Positions 44,878-53,100 of a stretch of 64,000 nucleotides of DNA are shown piece by piece. Every line of letters begins with the position of its first letter. Positions within the stretch are counted from its first letter, which is position 1. Where the stretch lies: NCBI GenBank assembly GCA_964549495.1, contig CAZJWJ010000012.1:10271-74270 (forward strand), in the 5' to 3' direction. The stretch comes from JACKBJ01 sp964549495. Lineage in GTDB: Bacteria; Chloroflexota; Anaerolineae; Epilineales; Epilineaceae. The notes under the pieces are model-generated. The model did no database searches. It was not told the DNA's origin and saw nothing but the letters and a program-made list of their open reading frames with translations. The position numbers and the translations under genes were made by a program.

Positions 44878-47800
44878 GTGCGCGTCAAGGAGATCGCGGT
44901 CCAGGGCTTCAAGAGCTTTGCCAACCGCCACCGCTTCGTCTTCCCCAGCGGCATCACCGCCATCGTCGGCCCCAACGGCAGCGGCAAGTCCAACGTCGCC
45001 GACGCGATCCGGTGGGTGCTGGGCGAACAGCGCGCCTCCAACCTGCGCGCCAAGCGCACCGAGGACGTGATCTTCGCCGGCACGGAAGGCCGCGCCCGCA
45101 GCGGCATGGCCCAGGTCAGCATCACCTTCGACAACGAGGACGCTTGGCTCGACCTGGACTTCCCCGAGGTGACCATCGGCCGACGCGCCAGCCGGGACGG
45201 GGTCAGCCAGCTCACGGTCAACGATGCCCAGGTGCGGCTGCGCGACGTGCTCGACCTGCTCGGCGGCCGGCTGGGCCAGGGCAACTACACGGTCATCGGA
45301 CAAGGCATGGTCGACTCGGCCCTGGCCTTGCGCCCGGAGGACCGGCGCGCCCTGGTCGACGAGGCAGCCGGTTTGGTCCCCCTGCAGCGCAAGCGCGACC
45401 GCAGCTTGCGGCGCCTGAGCGAGGTCGACGAGAACCTGACCCGCGTCCGGGACATCTTGGAGGAAACCGGCCCGCGCCTGCGCCGGCTCGCGCGGCTCTC
45501 CGAGCGCGCGGCGCGCCACCAGGAGGTGGCAGGGGCGTTGCGCGAAGCCCTGACGGCCTGGTACGGTCACCACTGGTACCGGGCGCGCCGGGAACGCGAT
45601 GCGGCGCTGGCGGCGGTGCGCGAGGCGCAGAAGCGCGTGGACGCCGCCAAGGCCGGCCTGGAAGCTGCGATCGAAGAGCGGCGCCAACGCGAGAAGTCCA
45701 TGGCCGAGAAGGAAGGCGAACTCGACCGGCTGCGCCGCGAGCGGGAGGATCGACTCCGACGGGACGCCGAGGCCCGACAGGCGGCGGCGGTGGCCGAAAC
45801 CCGACTGGAGCATCTGCGACAGCGCCTGGCCGAGGTCGAGGAAGGCGCCGAGCGTGATGCGGAGACCCTGGAGCGATCGAAGGCCCGGCTGGACGCCCGG
45901 CAGGCGGAGCTGGCCGAGGCCGACGAGGAGGTCGAGCGCCGGTCGCGGGCCCAGCAGGATGCCCGAGCGCGACTGGAGGAGGCCGAGGCCGATCGCCAGC
46001 GGCGGCAGGCCTCCATCGACGCCTCGCGCGCCGAGATCCTCCGGCAGCGCAGCCAGGGCCAGGCCTTGCGCGAACGCATCGCCGCCAGCGAACAGGAGGC
46101 TGAAGAGCGCCGGGAGCGCCGGGCCGAGGAGATCGAGCGGCTCGAGGCGCTCGAGTCGACCTTGGCGAAGGCCCAAGACCAGCTGGAGCTGGCCAGAACC
46201 GAGCACGAGGCGCGCGAGGCCAGGGTGGCCGATTGCAGCCGCGCGCTGGGCGAGGCGGAATCGCGGCGCCAAGCCGCCGAGGACCGTTTGCGAGATGCCC
46301 GCGATGCCCGGGCCGAGGCCCGGGCGCGGCGCGAAGCCGTGGCGGCCCGTTCCGACGCGCTTGACACCCTGGCCGGGGAGCTGGATGAGAGCCGGCAGGT
46401 CATGGAGGCGCTCGAGGAGGGCCAAGGCGACGCCATCGAAGCGCTGGGACGGGTCGGCGAGCTTTTGGAGGTCGACGAGGCGTGGGAGGCCGCGGCCGCG
46501 GCGAGCCTCGGCTCGATCGTCCAGGCCATCGTCTTCTCTCGACCCCACGAGGTCGATGTGGCGCTGACCCTGGCCCGGCGCGATGCCCATGGATCACTGG
46601 CGCTGATCGACCTAGAGAGCGCCCGAGCGATGCCGGACGCCGGCGCGACAGCCGGCTCCGGAGAGGACTGGACGGACGCGCTTTCGCATTGCCGCTCGCC
46701 ACGCGCCCCCGGTCTGGCGCGAGCCCTTCTTCAGGCAACCTGCTTCGCCGAGGATCTCGAGCGTGCGCGGCAGCTCCTCGGCGAGGGCGCTGCCTGCGAT
46801 CGGGTGGCGACCCGCGGCGGTCTCTTGCTCCATCGTTCGGGCCTGGTCACCGGCGGGCGAACGGCTCGCCGCATCCTCGAGCTGGAGCGCGAGCGGCGCG
46901 CCCTGCCGGCGGAAGCCGAGCGGGCGAAGGCGGCGCTCGCGCGAGCGGAAGCGGCGCTCGCCGAGGCATTGGAGGCGCGCACGTCCATCGAGCACGAGAT
47001 CGGCCGGCACAACCGGGAGCGGCTGGAGTTGGCGCGGCTGCGGAGCGAGAGCGCGGCCTCGCTGGAAACGGCCGAGGCGTCCTTGGCACGGGCGACCCGG
47101 GAGCGGGAATGGGCCATCGAGCGCAGGGATGGTCTTGGCCAGCAAATCGAGGCCCTGGAGCGGGAAGCCGAGGCGAACGAGCAGCGCCTGGCCAAGACCG
47201 AGCCGGAACAGCAGCGCCTCGAGTTGCAGCTGGAGACGGCGGAGCAGGATCTGGCCAAGACCGATCTGGAAGGCCTGCGTCAGGCCCTGGCCGAGGCCAC
47301 GTCCGAAACCTCGACGGCCGCCCAAGAGCGAGCCGGTCAGCGAGCGCTGCTCGAGGCGGCAACGCGCGAGCTCGAGGCGGCCCGTCAGGCCATCGCCTCG
47401 CGGAGGCAGCGAGCCGAGTCGATCCGAGCCCGGCTGCGCGAGCTCGAGGACGAGACCCAGGGACTTCAAGGTTCGGCCGGCTCGCAGGAGAGCGAGCTCA
47501 ACGAGATCGACGACGCCATCGGGCCGCTGGAGTCGGCGGTCGCCGACGGCCGGATCGCCCTGCGCACCCTCGGCGAAGCCAACGAAGAGGCACGGCGAGC
47601 GCTGGCCCATTCGGAGTCGGAGCATTCGGAGCTGCGCATCACGGCGACCCGCAAGGAAGATCGTCTGGAGCGGCTCTTCGATCAGCTCCGCGGTGACGAG
47701 GAATGGCTGGACTTCGAGTTGCCCGAACAGCTTGAATTGGGCGCCTCGCTGCGCATCCCCCTCGCGCCAGTCGACGAGCTCCCCGAAGGCGCGGCGGAGG

Positions 47801-48426
47801 CCTTGGCGAGCCTCCGCCGGCAGATGCGCGCTATCGGCGCCATCGACCAGGAGGCCTTGGACGCCTATTCCGAAACCGCCGAACGGCATCGAACGCTCAG
47901 CGAGCAGGAGCGCGATCTGGTGGCCGCCGAAGCGGATCTCCGGCAGCTCTTGGAGAGCCTCGAGAGCGAGATGCGGTCGCGCTTCGAGCGCACCTTCGGT
48001 GCGGTCGCGACGGCCTTCGCAGAGTTCTTTCCGCTGCTCTTCGGCGGCGGAGAGGCAGAGCTGGTGCTCGAAGACGAAGGCTCCGGCGGGCTGGACATCA
48101 TGGCCCGACCGCCGGGAAAGCGGCGCCAGCCTCTCAACCTGCTCTCGGGTGGCGAACGCGCCCTGACGGCGGTGGCCCTGATCTTCGCCTTGCTGCAGGT
48201 CAGCCGTACGCCCTTCGTGGTGCTCGACGAGGTGGACGCGGCCTTGGACGAAGCCAACGTCAATCGCTTCTGCGCCGCGCTGGAGAAGCTGGCCGAGAAC
48301 ATCCAGGTGGTGATCATCACCCACAACCGCGGCACCATCGAGACCGCCGGCACGGTCTACGGCGTGACCATGGCCGAGGATGGTGCCAGCCAGATCATCA
48401 GCCTGCGGGTCGATGCGGTCGCGTGA
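44878..48426 (+). CDS. smc: Chromosome segregation protein SMC
   Basis: 1182 residues from GTG 44878 (MRVKEIAVQGFKSFANRHRF), standard length. It has Walker A GPNGSGKSN, two long coiled coils (~170-500 and ~670-1020) around a hinge (~520-660, 'GDAIEALGRVGELLEVDEAW'), and a C-terminal head with signature LLSGGERALTAVALIFALLQ and Walker B VVLDEVDAALDEANV. SMC dimers with ScpAB organise and segregate the chromosome. The mRNA appears leaderless. The hinge lacks an obviously long insertion but is Arg/Pro-rich. Its end overlaps the start of the next gene. Confidence 0.97.
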   Translation: MRVKEIAVQGFKSFANRHRFVFPSGITAIVGPNGSGKSNVADAIRWVLGEQRASNLRAKRTEDVIFAGTEGRARSGMAQVSITFDNEDAWLDLDFPEVTIGRRASRDGVSQLTVNDAQVRLRDVLDLLGGRLGQGNYTVIGQGMVDSALALRPEDRRALVDEAAGLVPLQRKRDRSLRRLSEVDENLTRVRDILEETGPRLRRLARLSERAARHQEVAGALREALTAWYGHHWYRARRERDAALAAVREAQKRVDAAKAGLEAAIEERRQREKSMAEKEGELDRLRREREDRLRRDAEARQAAAVAETRLEHLRQRLAEVEEGAERDAETLERSKARLDARQAELAEADEEVERRSRAQQDARARLEEAEADRQRRQASIDASRAEILRQRSQGQALRERIAASEQEAEERRERRAEEIERLEALESTLAKAQDQLELARTEHEAREARVADCSRALGEAESRRQAAEDRLRDARDARAEARARREAVAARSDALDTLAGELDESRQVMEALEEGQGDAIEALGRVGELLEVDEAWEAAAAASLGSIVQAIVFSRPHEVDVALTLARRDAHGSLALIDLESARAMPDAGATAGSGEDWTDALSHCRSPRAPGLARALLQATCFAEDLERARQLLGEGAACDRVATRGGLLLHRSGLVTGGRTARRILELERERRALPAEAERAKAALARAEAALAEALEARTSIEHEIGRHNRERLELARLRSESAASLETAEASLARATREREWAIERRDGLGQQIEALEREAEANEQRLAKTEPEQQRLELQLETAEQDLAKTDLEGLRQALAEATSETSTAAQERAGQRALLEAATRELEAARQAIASRRQRAESIRARLRELEDETQGLQGSAGSQESELNEIDDAIGPLESAVADGRIALRTLGEANEEARRALAHSESEHSELRITATRKEDRLERLFDQLRGDEEWLDFELPEQLELGASLRIPLAPVDELPEGAAEALASLRRQMRAIGAIDQEALDAYSETAERHRTLSEQERDLVAAEADLRQLLESLESEMRSRFERTFGAVATAFAEFFPLLFGGGEAELVLEDEGSGGLDIMARPPGKRRQPLNLLSGGERALTAVALIFALLQVSRTPFVVLDEVDAALDEANVNRFCAALEKLAENIQVVIITHNRGTIETAGTVYGVTMAEDGASQIISLRVDAVA

Positions 48427-49972
48427 GCGGCTCGCGGGGCGCCGGATCCGGATGCCTGGGTCCGGACGAAGGCCTGCCGGAACCCTCTCGATCCGCCTGC
48501 TGCTCATGCTCGCGGTGTCGGCGAGCCTGAACGGCTCGCCCGGGGGCGACGCCAGCGCGCAGGGCCGATCGCCCGACGCTCGCGTTCTGGAGATCCGCAG
48601 TCACTCGACGATCGAGACGACGATCGAGACCGGCCCCCTGGCCCGCGGCAGGGCGGCCCGGCTCCTCGGCCCACCCAATTCGATCACGCCGAGCGGGAAG
48701 ACCGAGGAGCTGGAAGGCTTCTGGAGCTGGGATTTCCATCTGGAACGTTACTTCCGGCTTCGCGCACGCCGCGTCCACGTCAGCCCATCGGTGTGGATCT
48801 ACGTCGAGGAGGGCTTGACCCTGCCCGGACCCGACCTGCTGCGGATCGCCGGCTTCTTCGAGGATCGAGCCCTGCCCGATCTCCGGCGTGTCCTCGGATC
48901 GGAGCCTCGGCCCGGGATCGACGGTCAGGATGCGGTCACCGTGCTGCTGACCGACATTCGCGACGCGCATCATCACCGACTGCCGGCGGAAGAATTCGTC
49001 AGCGGATACTTCGATCCGGCCAACCAACGGCGCCAGGCCGATCTGGACGCCCAGGACGCGGGCCGGCGATCCAACGAGCGCGAGATGATCTACATCGACA
49101 TCGGAGCGCCGGTGGACAGCAGCCAGGACGACATCCTGCGCGCGATCGCGCACGAGCTGGCACATCTCGTGCTCTGGAATGCAGATCCCGACGAGGAAGC
49201 CTGGTTGGAGGAGGGGCTCTCCGAGCTGGGCGCCTTCCTGTCCGGGCTGGGACATCCGCGCCAACACGTCAACCTGTACTTGCGAAACACCGAGCTCGCG
49301 CTGACCAGCTGGAGCGGTGAGCCCGAGGAGATCGGCAAGGGGTATCTCTTCGCGCTCTATCTGCACGATCGCTTCGAGCTCGCCGATCCGGGCTGGCTGC
49401 GAGACCTCGTGGCCTCGGAGATGGCGGGCATCCGCGGACTGGAGGGCATCTTGGCCGGTGAAGGCGTCAGCCCGGCGGAGGTCTTCTTGGACTTCCTCTT
49501 GGCACTTCATCTCGCCGGCTCCGCACCGGATGACCCGCGCTTCCGATTCGCCTCGATCCAGCTGGGCAGCAGCCAGCCACCCGATGGCTTTCGCGCTCCG
49601 GCCGCACGCCGTCACGACAGTGATCGGCCGCTCGACGATGTCGTCAGCCTGGATGCCTGGTCGGCGAACGTGCGCAGGATCTCGCATGGCCAGAGGGACC
49701 TCCGGGTCCGCATGAGCCTCTCGCAGCGCGCTTGCGCCGCCCTGTCGATTCAGGATCTGTCGCGCGAGCCCGCCGCACCCCTCGTGGACGGCTTCTGCCT
49801 CCGCCAGGCCGCCGACCGGCATTGGAGGATCCCGGCGCTCGCCGAGGGAAGCGGGCCGGCCGAGCTCCTGAGCATCCAGATCAATCCCGAGACCCGAGCC
49901 GTGCCGGCCGGGTTCCGCCTGGACATCGATGTCGGATTCCAAGCTTTCTTGCCCAGCCTGCATCGGCGTTGA
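48413..49972 (+). CDS. Secreted zincin metalloprotease-like protein
   Basis: 519 residues from ATG 48413, overlapping the smc end by 14 bp; ATG 48452 also gives a good signal peptide (LSIRLLLMLAVSASLNG). The middle holds a gluzincin-type site: AIAHELAHLVLWN (HExxH) followed by EEAWLEEGLSELGAFL, whose Glu is the likely third zinc ligand. An upstream 'AVTVLLTDIRDAHHHRLPAE' and a Tyr/Asp-rich 'FVSGYFDPANQ' stretch resemble immune-inhibitor-A-like or hypothetical peptidase families. A C-terminal beta domain ends FQAFLPSLHRR, the LP tail. Substrate unknown; secreted peptidase activity is the likely role. Confidence 0.78.
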   Translation: MRSRERLAGRRIRMPGSGRRPAGTLSIRLLLMLAVSASLNGSPGGDASAQGRSPDARVLEIRSHSTIETTIETGPLARGRAARLLGPPNSITPSGKTEELEGFWSWDFHLERYFRLRARRVHVSPSVWIYVEEGLTLPGPDLLRIAGFFEDRALPDLRRVLGSEPRPGIDGQDAVTVLLTDIRDAHHHRLPAEEFVSGYFDPANQRRQADLDAQDAGRRSNEREMIYIDIGAPVDSSQDDILRAIAHELAHLVLWNADPDEEAWLEEGLSELGAFLSGLGHPRQHVNLYLRNTELALTSWSGEPEEIGKGYLFALYLHDRFELADPGWLRDLVASEMAGIRGLEGILAGEGVSPAEVFLDFLLALHLAGSAPDDPRFRFASIQLGSSQPPDGFRAPAARRHDSDRPLDDVVSLDAWSANVRRISHGQRDLRVRMSLSQRACAALSIQDLSREPAAPLVDGFCLRQAADRHWRIPALAEGSGPAELLSIQINPETRAVPAGFRLDIDVGFQAFLPSLHRR

Positions 49973-49995
49973 GACGTTGGACGGCACCATCTCGA

Positions 49996-50004
49996 CATGT
50001 TATC
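49996..50004 (+). promoter_or_regulatory. Extended -10 promoter for the beta-helix gene
   Basis: TG-T-TATCAT (hexamer 49999-50004) predicts a start near 50011 and a ~130-base leader to the ATG at 50140. No good -35 is seen. Confidence 0.4.
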
Positions 50005-50139
50005 ATGCCGAGACGGGCGGAGTGCGCCCTTCGCCCATCGGTCGAAGCTTTCATGTTGCGCGTCATTACGCTCGAAGATCTTCCCGCCATCATCGCGGCC
50101 CGGGTCCGCTCGGGCATCAGTATCAGGAGCATGGAGACC

Positions 50140-53100
50140 ATGGATCGCAAGCCTGCCCATCGACGCCTTCTCCTAGGCATCGTCGCGGCTCTCGCGCTCT
50201 GCCTCGGGGCCCGGACGGCCTTCCCGGGCGAGCTCGCTGCGGCACCGGCCTCGCAAGCCCAGGGCACCAACATCTGCGAGACCCTGGAGAGCAGCGGCAT
50301 CGTCGCCGACGGTACGGTCTGGGCCGCAGCCGACAGCCCTTTCGTGGTGCCGGATTGTGACCCTCGGATCGCGAACGAGGCTTCGTCGCTGACGATCGAA
50401 GCAGGGGTCGAGGTTCGATTCGGCGACGGTCGCCGCTTGCGCGTCGAAGGCCCCCTGACCATGGGGGATGGCGTGGTCTTTACTTCGATGCAGTCCAGTC
50501 CCGCTCCGGGCGACTGGAACGGCGTGGAGATCGAAGAGCTCCCCGAAGGGGCCAACGTCGCCATCGACGGTCTGACGGTACGCTACGCCGGAGACACGAC
50601 CACCAACAGCGGCGTCATCGTGCGCCAGTCCGGCCTTCGGATCCGAGACCTGACGATCGAATCCAGCGGCGGCCGCGGCCTCTACGTGGATCGGGTGTCG
50701 AGCCTCGGGCTCGAGGGTCTGAGCATCAGCGAGAGCGCCGGCAACGCGGTCGAGATCCGCGAGATCAACAACGAGCTCACGGTCGTGACGATGACCATGG
50801 CCACCTTGCAGGACAATGCAGGTGCGGCCGTCTCTGCCAATGCCAACATCGAGGTGGACGCCAGCGGCACGACGGCCAGCGGCAATGCCACCAACGGCAT
50901 CTTGATCGACGGCTCTCGCATTTCCTCGGAACTGACCTGGCACGGTGGGGATCTTCCCATCGTCATCCAGACGCCCCTGACGGTGAACGCGAATCTCGAC
51001 GTGGAGCCGGGCACCGTGATCAAGATGGCATCCGACCGGGCCAATCTGCGTGCGGACGAGGGCACCCTGACCGCCGTCGGCAGCCCCGAGGCGCCGATCA
51101 TCGTCACCTCGATCACCGATGACGAAGCCTGTGGCTCGCCGAGCATCGACTGCGATACCAACAACGATCAGAGCCAGACGGCGCCCTCGGCCGGCGAGTG
51201 GCAGAAGATCGAGATCCTGGACGCCAGCGAGGGTAGCCGGATCGAGGACGCCGTCGTCCGCTACGGTGGCAACGGCTCGGAGGCCATGGTCATCATCGGC
51301 GGAGCGGGCGCCACCATCCGCGCAACCAGCCTGTCCAGCAGCGAGTCCAGCGGCCTGTCCATCGACGAGGTGGGCGCCGCGCTGCAGGACCTGCTGATCT
51401 TCGAGAACGAAGGCAATGGCATCATGATCGATGCCGAGGAAGACGTGGTGGAGATCTCCGGGACTCGCTTGGGCAGCAACGAGGGCGCGGCGATCCTGAT
51501 CAATGCCAATGCCCAGCTCGAGCTGGACGGCAACGCCCTGGAGGGCGAGGGGATCGAAGCCTGGTCCAATGGACTCAACGGCATCTTGGTGGAAGGCGAG
51601 ACCGTCCAACGCCCGATCCGCTGGGAAGCCGGCGACCTGCATTGGGTCATCGCCGAGGGAGATCAGATCCGCATCGACACGGGCGGAAGCCTCAGCGTCG
51701 ATGCAGGTGCCGTGGTCAAGATGGCGGGCGACTCCGGGATCGAGGTCAGCCGCGGGATGATCGAGATCGGCGCCGCGGAGGGGTCGCGCGCCCTGATCAC
51801 GTCGCTCAATGACGATGCCTGCGATGCCGAGGTCGCCGATGGTTGTGACACCAACGGCGATGGCTCGACCACCAGCCCGCAAGCGGGCAACTGGAACCGG
51901 ATCGCGGTGGGTCAGGAGAGCGGTTCCTCGATCCAGAACTGCGTCATCCGCTACGGTGGTGCTCAGACCGATGTCTCATCCATGCTGGTGCTGGAGCACG
52001 ACAAGGATCGCGTCGACTCCTGCGAGATCGGTCACTCCGAGACCACCGGTGTGCTGGCCGCGCGCTCCAATGCCTTCTACTTCTCCAACAACCGCATTCA
52101 CGACAATCGAGGCAACGGCATCCAACTCGAGAACGTTGCCAACGGCATGACCGTCTTCCTCGAAGGCAATACGATCGAGGACAACGATGGTGCGGCGATC
52201 GCGATGGATGCCAACGCCCGCATCGAGCTCGATGTCGTGGAAGGCGATGGCGATCCGGAGCCCAACCAGCTCGAGAACAACGGCATCAACGGCGCGACGG
52301 TCAGCGGACGTGCCACCGTGAGTCGGATCTGGAAGGCCGGGGGCATCCCCTTCATTCTCACGCGGGACGTCGACGTCCAGCAACAGTCCGTCTTGACCAT
52401 CGAGGCCGGCACCATCGTCAAGCTCGATGGCGCCAAGCTCACCGCCAGCCGTGGTGCCATCGTGGCCGAGGGCAGCGAGGACAACAAGGTCATCTTCACC
52501 TCGATCAATGACGATTCGCTCGGCGGTCGGGCGCGGCCACAGCGGGGTGCCGTGGATCCCAAGGCCGGCGATTGGATCGGGCTCGAGCTCGGCTGTCTCT
52601 CCACCGCGGCCTGCAGTCGCCTCGAGGGAGTCGAGCTGCGCTACGCGGGCGGTCGGGGCGGGAGCCTAGCGCCCACCGTGCTCGTCGGCGACGACGATGT
52701 CGTGCTCGACAGCCTCTTGATCCGCGACGGCGCCGGTCCCGGTATCTTGGTCGACTCCGTCGAGTCGACCATCACCAATTCGACCATCCGCAACATGAAC
52801 GATCATGCGATCGTGATCGAAGCCGACGAGCCGATCAGCCCGGAGCTTCGAGACAACCGCATCGAGGACAATCGCGGCGCCGTGGTCCGAATGGACGCCG
52901 ACGTGCAGTTGAACATCGACGGCACCGAGTACTCGGGCAATAACCTGAATGGCATCGCCGTGGCGGGCAGCATCTCGCGCGCTCGAAGCTGGCAGGCCAA
53001 CCAGCTGGTCTACGTCCTGATCGATAGCGGCGTGGCCGTCATGAGCAACGGCAACCTCAGCGTCGGTCCCGGTACCGTGATCAAGGCCGATCAAGGTGCC

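Noticed and set aside
49732..50139. N-terminal extension of the beta-helix protein to 49732
   Set aside because: It overlaps the zincin gene out of frame and has an Arg/Pro-rich, non-coding-like translation. A signal peptide begins cleanly at 50140.
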